Assembly: GCA_018241525.1 (NCBI GenBank)
Contig: JAFEDR010000009.1
Location: 496,001 to 560,000 of the forward strand
Direction of reading: 5' to 3'
Length of the DNA: 64,000 nt
Origin: Pseudomonadota bacterium
GTDB lineage: Bacteria; Pseudomonadota; Gammaproteobacteria; Steroidobacterales; Steroidobacteraceae
The position numbers and the translations under genes are program-made. The stretch's first letter is position 1. Every line of letters begins with the position of its first letter. This document shows positions 43,192-51,996 of this stretch, in pieces. The notes below the pieces were generated by a model, which made no database searches, was not told where the DNA came from, and saw nothing but the letters and a program-made list of their open reading frames with translations.

Positions 43192-44544
43192 ATGCCGGAC
43201 CTGTCCCGACCGTCCCGTGCTCTCGCCGCCGCACTGTGCCTGCTCGGCACGGCAGCACCCGCCCTTGCCGCACCGGCTTCAACATCGACGGAAGCGCCGC
43301 CGAGCCGGCCGGGCGTCGATGCGCCGGAGCTGGCGCGCCTCGGACCGGAGCCGGTCGGCGTGCGCACGCTGACCCTGGTGCAGTCCGCTCAGCCCGACGT
43401 CCTCGCCATCGACGCCGCAAGCGGCGTCATCCCGCGCCGCGACCGGACCCTGGTGGTCGACGTCTGGTACCCGGCCCGTCCCGCGGCCGGCGCGAAGCCG
43501 GAGGTCTACCACGCAGCGCTGCCATCGGAACCGCCCAACCGGCCGGCGGAGTTCGACGTGCCGGGCATCGCGGTGCGCGGGGCGACCCCGCAGCGAGGCG
43601 CGCACGCGCTCGTCATCGTGTCGCACGGCTACAGTAATGCGACCGCCGCGCTCAGCTGGCTTACGGAAAACCTCGCCTCCAAGGGCTACGTCGTCGCGGC
43701 GATCCGCCACGAGGATCCGCCGATCACCGACCGCAGCCGCAGTGCCGAGGTCTGGGTGCGCCGGCCGCTCGACATCGGCTTCGTCGCGCGCGAGCTCGGC
43801 CAGCGGTTCGCCGGCGAGGGGCTCGTCGATCCGGCGCGGGTCGCACTGGTCGGTTATTCGATGGGAGGCTATGGCGTGCTGACGAGCGCCGGCGCCGAGA
43901 TCGACCCGACGAGCGCGTTCGTCGCGGGGATCCCGGGTCGGCTGCTCGATGGCTACGCGCACGGCGCGAGCGGCCGCGCCGAGGTCGCCGTGCCGGGGCT
44001 GCGCGCGGTCGTCGCGATCGCGCCGGCCGGTGGCGGCCTGGGAGTCTTCGGCGCGGGGGGTCTCGGCGCGCTGACCGCGCCGCTGCTGCTGATCGCCGGC
44101 GACTGCGACCGGACGGTCGACTACTCGACCGGCGCGCGGGCCTTCTTCGAGCAGGCACGCCAAGCGCCGCGCTACCTGCTGACCTACCGCAATGGCGGCC
44201 ACAACCTCGGTCTCGCGCCGCTGCCGGCGGCGATGCGCGATCGCCTGTGGGATCTCGACTGGTTCGAGGATCCGGTGTGGCGCAAGGAGCGCATCGTGGC
44301 GATCAACCTGCACTTCATCACGGCGTTCCTCGACCGCTTCGTGCGCGATGAGCAGGACCGGGCGAGCTACCTCGATGGACTGACGACGGAATCCGCGGCC
44401 GGCGTCTGGCCACCGGAACGGGTCGGCGCCTGGGACGCGGTCAGCCCGGGCACGGGCGGCATCACCGTCTGGAAGGGATTCCAGCGACGGCATGCCGAAG
44501 GTCTCGAATGGCGGCACGCGCCCGCCGAGCCGGCGCACCGCTAG
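43192..44544 (+). CDS. Exported alpha/beta hydrolase, PAF-acetylhydrolase/dienelactone-hydrolase-like
   Basis: A 450-residue protein with a signal peptide (to about ALAAP, residue 25). The hydrolase fold shows VVDVWYPARP, the oxyanion region VIVSHGYSNA, nucleophile elbow ALVGYSMGGYG with Ser, Asp in IAGDCDRTVD and His in NGGHNLGL. This set resembles platelet-activating factor acetylhydrolase-type esterases. It acts in the periplasm on an unknown ester. It ends 9 bases from a convergent small membrane protein gene. Confidence 0.84.
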   Translation: MPDLSRPSRALAAALCLLGTAAPALAAPASTSTEAPPSRPGVDAPELARLGPEPVGVRTLTLVQSAQPDVLAIDAASGVIPRRDRTLVVDVWYPARPAAGAKPEVYHAALPSEPPNRPAEFDVPGIAVRGATPQRGAHALVIVSHGYSNATAALSWLTENLASKGYVVAAIRHEDPPITDRSRSAEVWVRRPLDIGFVARELGQRFAGEGLVDPARVALVGYSMGGYGVLTSAGAEIDPTSAFVAGIPGRLLDGYAHGASGRAEVAVPGLRAVVAIAPAGGGLGVFGAGGLGALTAPLLLIAGDCDRTVDYSTGARAFFEQARQAPRYLLTYRNGGHNLGLAPLPAAMRDRLWDLDWFEDPVWRKERIVAINLHFITAFLDRFVRDEQDRASYLDGLTTESAAGVWPPERVGAWDAVSPGTGGITVWKGFQRRHAEGLEWRHAPAEPAHR

Positions 44545-44553
44545 TCGCCGGCG

Positions 44554-44796
44554 CTACGTGGTGCGACGCGCCTCGGCGACGGCGTAGAACGTGATCACGA
44601 GCCAGACCCCGTTCAGGAACACCGACGGGTAGGCGCCGTTCCAGGCGCCGTTCGCGATCAGTCCGATCGAGCCGAGCGCGTTCAGCCATTGGTACGCCCG
44701 CGAACCCGCGGCGATCCGGCGCGTGGTCAGCAGGCCGTAGGCCAAGAGGATGCCGAGCGCCCCGACCCAGCCCACGATGTCGATGAACAGCTTCAT
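44554..44796 (-). CDS. Small membrane protein, CBU_0592-like
   Basis: An 80-residue protein with three hydrophobic helices: IVGWVGALGILLAYGL, YQWLNALGSIGLIANG and VFLNGVWLVITFYAVAE. This is the layout of the CBU_0592-like family of short inner-membrane proteins, which has no known function. A 200-base gap without a gene separates it from the DUF1800 gene; apart from an A/T-richer spot near 44893 (ATTAAG) I see nothing in that gap. Confidence 0.75.
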   Translation of the reverse strand: MKLFIDIVGWVGALGILLAYGLLTTRRIAAGSRAYQWLNALGSIGLIANGAWNGAYPSVFLNGVWLVITFYAVAEARRTT

Positions 44797-44996
44797 GCCC
44801 CCTCGCCCGGCCCCGGTTCCGGGCCTGCCCGCCGCGCCGCATCATCGCGCAATCCAGGTCGCCGCGGGCGGGGGCGCCGCCGCCGTCGCTGCATTAAGTT
44901 CTCGTCAGGGCGTCGTCCGGCACCCCGGACCGGGCGTTTCTCCACGCACGCGGCCGACTCCCTGCGCCGTGCCCGACCCGTGAGGACCGCCTGGCG

Positions 44997-46568
44997 ATGC
45001 CGACGAGCATTGACCCGACCCGTATCGTCCACCCGTCTTGGTACGCGCCGGCCCTGGCCGCGTGGCTCGCCGGCTGCACGGCACAGACGAATACCCCCGC
45101 GCACGCGCCGCCCACGCCGGAGGCGCTGGCGCGGCTCGACCGGCTGACCTACGGGGCGGACCGTGCCTCGATCGACGCGCTGGCGCGCCTCGGCGTCGAG
45201 GGCTTCCTCGAGCGGCAGTTCGCGCGCCGCCCCGCGCCGCTGCCCGCGGGCGTGGCCGCGACGATCTCCGCGCTTGAGATCTCGCGCGTCGACGGGGCGA
45301 CGCTGCTTGCCGAGGCGGCGGCGGAGCGTCACCGCATCGACGGGCTGCGCGACGAGGAACTGCGTGCGGCCGCCCGCAAGGCGTTGAACGAACGGGGTAA
45401 CGAACTGGCGGCCGAGGCCGTCGATCGTGAGCTGATGCGGGCGGTGTACTCGCCCGACCAGCTGCGCGAGCAGATGGTCTGGTTCTGGCTGAACCACTTC
45501 AGTGTCTACCTGCAGAAGGGTAGCGTGCGCTGGCTGTACGCGGACTACGCGGAACGCGCCGTGCGGCCGAACGCGCTCGGGCACTTCCGCGAGCTCGTGA
45601 TGGCGACCCTTCGCCACCCGGCGATGCTCGAGTACCTCGACAACGCCCGCAACGGCGTCGGCCACATCAACGAGAACTACGCGCGCGAGCTGCTCGAGCT
45701 GCACACGCTCGGCGTCGACGGCGGCTACGGCCAGGCGGACGTGCAGGCCCTGGCGCACATCCTGACCGGCGTCGGCGTGCGCGCCGAGCGCGAGCCACCG
45801 CGGCTGCGGCGCGAGTGGCGCTCGCTCTATCGCCGCGACGGTGCCTTCGAGTTCAACCCGGCGCGGCACGACTTCGCGCCGAAGCGCTTCCTCGGCGAGA
45901 CGATCGAGGGTCGCGGCTTCGCCGAGGTCGAGCGCGCGGTCGACCGGATCGTGCGCGAGCCCGCCTGCGGCCGGTTCGTTTCGCGCCGGCTCGCGGCCTA
46001 CTTCGTCGCGGACGACCCGCCTGCGGCGCTGGTCGAGCGCATGGCGGCGACGTTCCGCGCCACCGACGGCGACATCGCCGCGGTGCTGCGCACGCTGTTC
46101 ACCTCGGCCGAGTTCTCGGCCTCGCTCGGCTCGAAGTTCAAGGATCCGGTGCACTACGTGTACTCGGCCCTCCGGCTCGCGTACGACGGCCGGCCGATCC
46201 TGAACCCGCGGCCGGCCACGCAGTGGCTGCGGGCCCTTGGCGAAGCGCCGGGCGGCCGCCAGACGCCGGATGGCTACCCGCTCGGCGAGTCCGGCTGGGC
46301 GAGCTCCGGGCAGATGACGCGGCGCTTCGAGGTGGCGCGTGCCATCGGCGCCGCACCGCCGGCGCTGTTCGCGGTGCGCGATCTGCCGGGCGCCGAACCG
46401 GCAAGGACGGCACCCGCCGCGGGCGTGGAACGCATTGCCGGAGATGCGATGCGCGTCGCGCTCGAGCCGCGGCTCGGCACCGCGACACGCGGGGTGCTTG
46501 CGCAGGCGCGCGGACCGGCCGAATGGAACGCGCTGCTCCTGTCCTCGCCCGAGTTCAACTACCGCTGA
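44997..46568 (+). CDS. DUF1800 family exported lipoprotein
   Basis: A 523-residue protein. The signal ends in AAWLAGC, giving a lipobox with Cys27. The rest matches the DUF1800 family: LDRLTYGADRASIDAL, MVWFWLNHFSVY, INENYARELLELHTLGVDGGY and a C-terminal FTSAEFSASLGSKFKDPVHYVYSALRLA region. The family always appears next to a DUF1501 gene, as here 12 bases downstream. Function is not established; the pair is exported and linked in some bacteria to surface or secretion processes. Confidence 0.9.
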   Translation: MPTSIDPTRIVHPSWYAPALAAWLAGCTAQTNTPAHAPPTPEALARLDRLTYGADRASIDALARLGVEGFLERQFARRPAPLPAGVAATISALEISRVDGATLLAEAAAERHRIDGLRDEELRAAARKALNERGNELAAEAVDRELMRAVYSPDQLREQMVWFWLNHFSVYLQKGSVRWLYADYAERAVRPNALGHFRELVMATLRHPAMLEYLDNARNGVGHINENYARELLELHTLGVDGGYGQADVQALAHILTGVGVRAEREPPRLRREWRSLYRRDGAFEFNPARHDFAPKRFLGETIEGRGFAEVERAVDRIVREPACGRFVSRRLAAYFVADDPPAALVERMAATFRATDGDIAAVLRTLFTSAEFSASLGSKFKDPVHYVYSALRLAYDGRPILNPRPATQWLRALGEAPGGRQTPDGYPLGESGWASSGQMTRRFEVARAIGAAPPALFAVRDLPGAEPARTAPAAGVERIAGDAMRVALEPRLGTATRGVLAQARGPAEWNALLLSSPEFNYR

Positions 46569-46580
46569 GGAGGTGCAGGC

Positions 46581-47768
46581 ATGCGGCGTCGCGAATTCCT
46601 GGCCCTGACGGCTGCGCTGCCGGCGGCGACGATCGCCGGCCGGCTGTATGCGGCACCGCGGTCGCCGGCACGATTGCTGGTCGTGTTCCTGCGCGGTGGC
46701 TACGACTGCGCGAACCTGCTGGTGCCGTACTCGAGCGACTTCTACTACGAGTCGCGGCCGAACATCGCCGTGCCGCGGCCGCGTCCCGGGCTCGACGACG
46801 GCGCGCTCGCGCTCGACGCGGACTGGGCGCTCGCGCCGGCGGTGCGCGACTCGATGGGTGCGCTGTATCGCCGCGGCGAAGTCGCGTTCGTGCCGTTCGC
46901 CGGCACCGACGACCTGTCGCGCAGCCACTTCGAGACACAGGACCGGCTCGAGCTCGGCACTGCCGGCGGCGATGCCCGCGACTATCGGTCGGGCTTCCTG
47001 GCGCGGCTCGCCGGAGTCCTCGCCGGCGCCGCGCCGATCGCCTTCACCGATTCGCTGCCGCTCGCGTTCCGCGGTGCGGCCGACGTGCCCAACATCTCGC
47101 TGCGCAGCGTGGGCCGCGGCGGCTTCGACGAGCGGCAGGCGGCCCTGCTCGAGCAGATGTACGCCGGACACCGCCTCGAGGCCGCGGTGGTCGACGGCAT
47201 CGCGCTGCGCCAGGAAGTCGCGCGCGACCTGCGCGAAGAGATGACCGCCGCCAGCCGTGGCGCGGCCAGCCCGCGCGGCTTCGAGCTCGAGGCACCGCGT
47301 ATCGCGCGCCTGCTGCGCGAGCAGTACGCACTCGGCTTCGTCGACGTCGGCGGCTGGGACACGCACGTCGGCGAGGGGGGCGCGACCGGCGTGCTCGCCA
47401 CCCACCTCACCGGCCTCGGCCGCGGCCTGCAGGCGCTCGCCGAGGGTCTCGGTGAGGCGTGGCGCGACACGGTCATCCTGGTCGTCTCCGAGTTCGGGCG
47501 CACGTTCCGCGAGAACGGCAACCGCGGCACCGACCATGGCCACGGCTCGGTCTACTGGGTGCTTGGCGGTGCGCTGCGCGGCGGTCGCGTGGCCGGCGAG
47601 CAGCAGCAGGTCAGGCCGGCGACGCTGCTGCAGAACCGCGACTTTCCGGTGCTCAACGACTACCGGGCGGTCCTCGGCGGCCTGTTCCGGTCGCTTTGGG
47701 CCCTGTCGCCGCAGCAGCTAGACACGGTCCTTCCGGGCGCCGCGCCCCGCGATCTCGGCCTCGTCTGA
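46581..47768 (+). CDS. DUF1501 family Tat-exported protein
   Basis: A 395-residue sulfatase-like-fold protein of the DUF1501 family. The Tat signal is MRRREFLALTAALPAA. The family sequences LLVVFLRGGYDCANLLVPY, SRSHFETQDRLELG, WDTHVGEGG and VVSEFGRTFRENGNRGTDHGH are all present; the last Asp/His-rich parts look like a metal site. GAGGAGG lies just before the ATG. Same operon as the DUF1800 gene. Biochemical role unknown. Confidence 0.9.
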   Translation: MRRREFLALTAALPAATIAGRLYAAPRSPARLLVVFLRGGYDCANLLVPYSSDFYYESRPNIAVPRPRPGLDDGALALDADWALAPAVRDSMGALYRRGEVAFVPFAGTDDLSRSHFETQDRLELGTAGGDARDYRSGFLARLAGVLAGAAPIAFTDSLPLAFRGAADVPNISLRSVGRGGFDERQAALLEQMYAGHRLEAAVVDGIALRQEVARDLREEMTAASRGAASPRGFELEAPRIARLLREQYALGFVDVGGWDTHVGEGGATGVLATHLTGLGRGLQALAEGLGEAWRDTVILVVSEFGRTFRENGNRGTDHGHGSVYWVLGGALRGGRVAGEQQQVRPATLLQNRDFPVLNDYRAVLGGLFRSLWALSPQQLDTVLPGAAPRDLGLV

Positions 47769-47795
47769 GCTCCGCGCCCTTGAAGCCGACCGGAA

Positions 47796-47817
47796 CCGCC
47801 TCCACTCAGGGAGGCGG
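47796..47817. terminator. Hairpin after the DUF1501 gene
   Basis: CCGCCTCC (47796-47803) pairs with GGAGGCGG (47810-47817), loop ACTCAG. It lies between the DUF1501 stop (47768) and the thioredoxin ATG (47842). It could end the DUF1800/DUF1501 transcript, or be a leader hairpin of the thioredoxin gene. No T-run. Confidence 0.4.
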
Positions 47818-47841
47818 AACGCCGACCGAGGCCCCGTCACG

Positions 47842-48297
47842 ATGTCCGCTGCCGCCAGCCCGAACGTCCAGACCTGCTGTCCGTCGTGCCTGCGTGCCGT
47901 ACGCGTGCCACGCGAGCGGCTGGCGGACGCGCCGCGCTGCCCGGCGTGCAAGGTGGCCCTGCTCCCCGGCTCGCCGATCGAGCTCGATGACCGTTCCTTC
48001 GACACTTTCGTGCGGCAGACCGAGCTGCCGGTGCTGGTCGATTTCTGGGCCCCCTGGTGTGGGCCGTGCCGCAGCTTCGGGCCGGTGGTCGCCGAGGCCG
48101 CGTCCCGGTTCGCGCCGAACCTGCTGGTGGTGAAGGTCAACACGGACGCCGCCCCGGTCGCGGCGGGTCGCTTCGGCATCCGCAGCATCCCGACCGTCGT
48201 GCTGATGCGCGGCGGACGCGAGACCGCGCGCCAGGCCGGGGCGCAGCCGCTCGGCTCGCTGTGCGAGTGGCTGGCCGCGGGCGGCGTCTCCGCCTGA
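47842..48297 (+). CDS. trxC: Thioredoxin 2 with zinc-ribbon N-terminus
   Basis: A 151-residue cytoplasmic disulfide reductase. Two Cys pairs (CCPSC and CPAC) in the first 37 residues form the zinc site that defines TrxC. The thioredoxin domain has the active site WAPWCGPCRSF and cis-Pro in IRSIPTVVLM. TrxC is often induced by oxidative stress through OxyR; no clear site is visible here. It is probably transcribed alone. Confidence 0.95.
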   Translation: MSAAASPNVQTCCPSCLRAVRVPRERLADAPRCPACKVALLPGSPIELDDRSFDTFVRQTELPVLVDFWAPWCGPCRSFGPVVAEAASRFAPNLLVVKVNTDAAPVAAGRFGIRSIPTVVLMRGGRETARQAGAQPLGSLCEWLAAGGVSA

Positions 48298-48430
48298 CCC
48301 CGGCCGCGCTCACGCGGCCGCTGCGACCCGTTCCACACCACCCGTCACGCGCTTCGGGTTACGATCCGGGGCCCTGCGCCACGGCCACGGCATGCCCGCC
48401 GTACGGGACGCGCGGGTTCGCGAGGACGTG

Positions 48431-49483
48431 ATGTCGGACAGGCTCGCCCGGTTGCTCGAGACCCGCCCCTGGCTGCTGGCCGACGGCGCAACCGGCACCA
48501 ATCTCTTCGCGGTCGGCCTCTTGTCGGGCGACGCGCCGGAACTCTGGAACGTCGATCATCCCGACCGGATCGCCGCATTGCACCGCGGCTTCATCGAGGC
48601 CGGGGCGGACATCGTGCTGACGAACAGCTTCGGCGGCACGCGCTATCGCCTGAAGCTGCACCGCGCCGAGCATCGCGTGCACGAACTCAACGCCGCCGCG
48701 GCCCGGATCGCGCGCGCGGAGGCCGATGCCTCCGGCCGCGAGGTCGTGGTCGCCGGCAGCATCGGCCCGACCGGCGAGATCCTCGAACCGCTCGGCCCGC
48801 TGTCCCTCGAGAATGCGCGCCTCGCCTTCGCTGAGCAGGCCGCGGCGCTCGCGGCCGGCGGTGCCGACGTGCTGTGGATCGAGACGATGTCCTCGCGCGA
48901 CGAGGTCGAGGCGGCGATTGCCGGCGCGCGCGCAACCGGCCTGCCGATCGTCAGTACGCTCAGCTTCGACACCAACGGCCGGACGATGATGTCGCTCGCG
49001 CCGGGCGAGCTGGCCGGACTGCACCGCGCACACGGGCTGCTCGCGTGCGGCAGCAACTGTGGTGTCGGTCCGTCCGAGCTGATCGCCTCGATCGTCAACC
49101 TCGCGGTCGCGAGCGATCCCGATGCCGTCCTGGTCGCCAAGTCCAACTGCGGGCTGCCGCAGTACGTCGACGGCGCGATCCGCTACGACGGCACGCCGGA
49201 GCTCATGGGTACGTATGCCTGCCTCGCCTTCGACGCCGGCGCGCGCATCATCGGCGGCTGCTGCGGCACGACGCCGGCGCACCTGCGCGCGATGCGCGAG
49301 GCGCTCGAGGGCCACGCCCGCGGGCCGCGGCCGGACGCGGCACTGATCGAGCAGAAGCTCGGTGCGATCTCGAACGGCGCCCGCGCGCAGCTGAGCGGTC
49401 AGCTCGACCGGGCGGCTGGCGCGGCACCGAACGCCGCCGGCCGCCGCGGGACCGGACGCCGGCCGGGTCCGCGGCCGGGCTGA
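48431..49483 (+). CDS. bmt: Betaine--homocysteine S-methyltransferase
   Basis: A 350-residue zinc methyltransferase of the homocysteine S-methyltransferase family. It starts WLLADGATGTNLFAVGL and has APELWNVDHPDRI and LTNSFGGTRYRLKLH, typical of the bacterial betaine-using group. The zinc ligands are Cys210 in GSNCG and Cys277/Cys278 in GGCCGTT. It moves a methyl group from glycine betaine to homocysteine, giving methionine and dimethylglycine. GAGG lies 5 bases before the ATG at 48431. Its substrate would be the product of the phosphonate genes at 51445-53135. The last 40 residues are low-complexity Gly/Arg/Pro. Confidence 0.85.
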   Translation: MSDRLARLLETRPWLLADGATGTNLFAVGLLSGDAPELWNVDHPDRIAALHRGFIEAGADIVLTNSFGGTRYRLKLHRAEHRVHELNAAAARIARAEADASGREVVVAGSIGPTGEILEPLGPLSLENARLAFAEQAAALAAGGADVLWIETMSSRDEVEAAIAGARATGLPIVSTLSFDTNGRTMMSLAPGELAGLHRAHGLLACGSNCGVGPSELIASIVNLAVASDPDAVLVAKSNCGLPQYVDGAIRYDGTPELMGTYACLAFDAGARIIGGCCGTTPAHLRAMREALEGHARGPRPDAALIEQKLGAISNGARAQLSGQLDRAAGAAPNAAGRRGTGRRPGPRPG

Positions 49484-49496
49484 GCCTGGTTCAGCC
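49478..49496. terminator. Hairpin between convergent bmt and nnrS genes
   Basis: GGCTGA (49478-49483) pairs with TCAGCC (49491-49496) around a seven-base loop. The stem carries the stop codon of bmt and part of the end of the NnrS gene. A weak bidirectional terminator is possible. Confidence 0.35.
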
Positions 49497-50663
49497 GGGA
49501 CGGCCGTCGGCGCGCGGCGCGAGCAGCATCGGCCCATAGACGGCGGCAAACCACGCGAAGGCGCCGGTCCAGAGCAGCGCGGCGAGCACGATCACCGCCG
49601 GATAGCTGCTCGGCCACCAGAGCAGCCCGAACACGCGGACGACCGCCGCCGCGGTCAGCAGCGCGTAGCCCACCGTCGCGCCGGCGGGCGCGACCAGCGG
49701 CCGGCCGGTGTGCCCGAGCGTGGCGCGGGTCATCACCGCGACGATCATCGTCGACGCGGCGCCGACCGTCAGCGCATGCAGCCAGAACGCACCGGCGGCG
49801 GCGCCAGCCAGCAGCGCCAGCGCCTTCAGTGCAAACCCGACGACGAGCCAGGCGTAGCCGAGGTGCAGCACCCAGACGAGCGGCACGCCAACGGTGTTCG
49901 GCGAGCGCCATTGCGCGAGCCGGACGGCCTGGGCGAGCGCGACCGCGAGCGCGAGCATCGCGGCCATCCGGCCGTCTGGACGCCACGCGTCGACCACGGT
50001 CACGAGCAGCATCAGCGCCACCACCACCGGCGTGATGCCGCGCCAAGCATGCAGCGGCGCTTCCGCGCCCGACGCACGCAGCCCGGAAGCGGTGAACGCC
50101 GGCACGATGCGCCCGCCGATCACGGTGACGAGGACGAGCACGACGTCGATGCCGACGCGCAGTGCCGCCAGCGCGCGCGACGCGTCGAGCCGGCCGAGTT
50201 GCACGTGGAAGATCACGTTTGCGAGCCAGAGCGTGGCGAGCACGACGAGCAGCGGCGCATTGCGGTTGCGCTCACGCAGCAGCGGCGGTGCGAGCAGCAG
50301 CGCGAGCAGCGGCAGAAATGCCAGATCGACCGCCGCGACCAGGACCGCCGGCCAGGATGCCGCCGTCGCGATCAGGATCCGGCCGGCGAGCCAGAGGACG
50401 GCTAGCGCGGCCAGCGGCGCCCCGGCATAGCCACGCCGCCCGGTCCAGCTCGGTACCGCCGTCAGCAGGAACCCCGCGATCGCCGCGCCGATGAAGCCGT
50501 ACAGCATCTCGTGCGCGTGCCACAGCGTCGGCGCCCAGCCGTTGGCGAGCGGCACCCCGAACGCGAAGCTCGCGGCCCACCACGGCACCAGCACGAGCGC
50601 CGCGAGCGCCGCCCCGAGGAAGAACGGACGGAAGCCGTAGGCGAACAGGGCCGGCCAGCGCAC
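49491..50663 (-). CDS. nnrS: NnrS family membrane protein
   Basis: A 390-residue polytopic membrane protein with about twelve hydrophobic segments. The start region ALFAYGFRPFFLGAAL and WHAHEMLYGFIGAAIAGFLLTAVPSWTG are the signature of NnrS. NnrS proteins contain heme and copper and protect the cell against nitric oxide stress. I chose GTG at 50663, with GAGG eight bases upstream; it lies 10 bases after the stop of the cyclo-ligase gene, so the two are co-transcribed. No denitrification gene is in the window. Confidence 0.88.
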   Translation of the reverse strand: MRWPALFAYGFRPFFLGAALAALVLVPWWAASFAFGVPLANGWAPTLWHAHEMLYGFIGAAIAGFLLTAVPSWTGRRGYAGAPLAALAVLWLAGRILIATAASWPAVLVAAVDLAFLPLLALLLAPPLLRERNRNAPLLVVLATLWLANVIFHVQLGRLDASRALAALRVGIDVVLVLVTVIGGRIVPAFTASGLRASGAEAPLHAWRGITPVVVALMLLVTVVDAWRPDGRMAAMLALAVALAQAVRLAQWRSPNTVGVPLVWVLHLGYAWLVVGFALKALALLAGAAAGAFWLHALTVGAASTMIVAVMTRATLGHTGRPLVAPAGATVGYALLTAAAVVRVFGLLWWPSSYPAVIVLAALLWTGAFAWFAAVYGPMLLAPRADGRPG

Positions 50664-50673
50664 GGCCGCGGCC

Positions 50674-51345
50674 TCAGCCGCCGCGCCTGCGCGGCGGGCC
50701 GTCGCCGGTGACGATCCAGTCCATCGGTACGTCGTACGACTGCGGGTAGATCGTCGCGAGCGCGGTCGCCGCGTAGCCGATGCCGATCGCGAGCGCGCGC
50801 GGCGCGAGGCTCGCGAGCGTGCGGTCGAAGAAGCCGCCGCCGTAGCCGAGGCGGTAGCCCGCCGCATCGAACCCGACCAGCGGCGCGATCGCCACCTCCG
50901 GCGTGACGAGCGCACCGTCGGCGGGATACGGAATGCGCCAGACGCCGTGCGCGAGGCGCGCGTGCGGGTGCCATTCCCGGAACTCCAGCGGCCGGCCGGG
51001 CGCCACGACGTTCGGCAGCGCGACACGAACGCCGCGGGCATGCAGTGCGTGCATCCACGGCCGCATGTCGGGCTCGGCGCGGATCGGCCAGTAGACGCTG
51101 ACGACCGGGGAACCGGGCGGCAGCAGCGTATCGAGCGCGGCACCGATCGCCGCGGCCTGGGCCGCGCGGAACTCCGCCGGCAGCGCCATCCGCAGCGCGA
51201 TCAGCCGCTCGCGCTCGGACTTGCGCCAGCGGCCGAGGTCGCGCGCCTGGACCGGGTCGACCGGGTGTCCGGCCGCGTCAAGCTCGTGCAGGTAGCATGG
51301 CGCCGAGCCTGCGTCCGATTCGCCGTCCTCACGATCGCCGTTCAC
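50674..51345 (-). CDS. 5-formyltetrahydrofolate cyclo-ligase
   Basis: A 223-residue enzyme that converts 5-formyl-THF to 5,10-methenyl-THF using ATP. RWRKSERERLIALR starts the conserved domain, VSVYWPIRAEPDMRP holds the substrate site, and YRLGYGGGFFDRTL is the family's final signature. The first 35 residues (with CYLHELDAAG) are an N-terminal addition seen in a proteobacterial subgroup. Start GTG at 51345. One-carbon folate chemistry fits the methyl metabolism suggested by the neighbouring betaine and phosphonate genes. Confidence 0.9.
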   Translation of the reverse strand: MNGDREDGESDAGSAPCYLHELDAAGHPVDPVQARDLGRWRKSERERLIALRMALPAEFRAAQAAAIGAALDTLLPPGSPVVSVYWPIRAEPDMRPWMHALHARGVRVALPNVVAPGRPLEFREWHPHARLAHGVWRIPYPADGALVTPEVAIAPLVGFDAAGYRLGYGGGFFDRTLASLAPRALAIGIGYAATALATIYPQSYDVPMDWIVTGDGPPRRRGG

Positions 51346-51444
51346 GCCTCACTCCTCGCGCCGCCTGCGCGGCTCCGGTCACGTTCGAAGCGTAGCGCCA
51401 AGCGCCGCGCGCGCCCTTGATCCCGCTCAAGTCCGGCGACCGGT

Positions 51445-51996
51445 TCAGCGACCGGCCAGCGCCGCCGCGTCGATCTGCGCCCGGTAGGTCTCGAGGCCCG
51501 GGGCTCGGAACCCGCGCAGCTTGCCCTGGTCGTCCCAGTGGCGCAGTCGCACCGCCTCGCGCCAGTAGGGGCGCTGTTCAAAGGCGGCCACCTCGGCTGG
51601 CGACATCGGCCCGCCCTGCAGCCCGAGCGTGTGCACCGAGGCGGCACTCAGGCGCGCGAAGTACGACGGGTCGGTCGCGCACAGGTAGCGCTTCGCGGCC
51701 ACGTGCAGCCGCACCGGCGCCGCCACCGCCGCACCTAACTGCCGCTCGAGCCAGGCGGCGCCGGTGTCCTCGTGGTGGGCATCGCTGCGCCAGTCCTGGA
51801 TGTCCGCCGGCACGTCCTCCAGCAGGTGGCCGACGTCGTGCAGCAGCGCCGCGAGCACGAGCGTCGACGGCGCGCCCTCGACGGTCGCGAAGTGGGCGGC
51901 CTGCAGGCCGTGCTCGAGCATCGAGACCGGCTCGCCGAAGTACGACTCGGCGCCGCGCCGCCCGAACAGGGTCGCGATCTCCTCGGCGAGGCTCAT
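51445..51996 (-). CDS. tmpB: HD-domain mixed-valent diiron oxygenase, TmpB/PhnZ-like
   Basis: A 183-residue HD-fold oxygenase. The residue pair Tyr19 and Glu22 (SYFGEPVSMLEH) has the spacing of the PhnZ Tyr24/Glu27 gate, and iron ligands appear in EHGLQAAH, LLHDVGHL and later His residues. PhnZ-type enzymes cleave the C-P bond of a 1-hydroxyphosphonate with O2. Paired with a gamma-butyrobetaine-hydroxylase-like partner the best match is TmpB, which gives glycine betaine and phosphate. The ATG at 51996 overlaps the stop of the dioxygenase by 4 bases. Confidence 0.8.
   Translation of the reverse strand: MSLAEEIATLFGRRGAESYFGEPVSMLEHGLQAAHFATVEGAPSTLVLAALLHDVGHLLEDVPADIQDWRSDAHHEDTGAAWLERQLGAAVAAPVRLHVAAKRYLCATDPSYFARLSAASVHTLGLQGGPMSPAEVAAFEQRPYWREAVRLRHWDDQGKLRGFRAPGLETYRAQIDAAALAGR

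Noticed and set aside
43192..44544. The exported hydrolase as a polyester (PET-like) hydrolase.
   Set aside because: It has a GYSMGG elbow and a general PAF-acetylhydrolase-like layout, but nothing specific to polyester hydrolases could be recognised.
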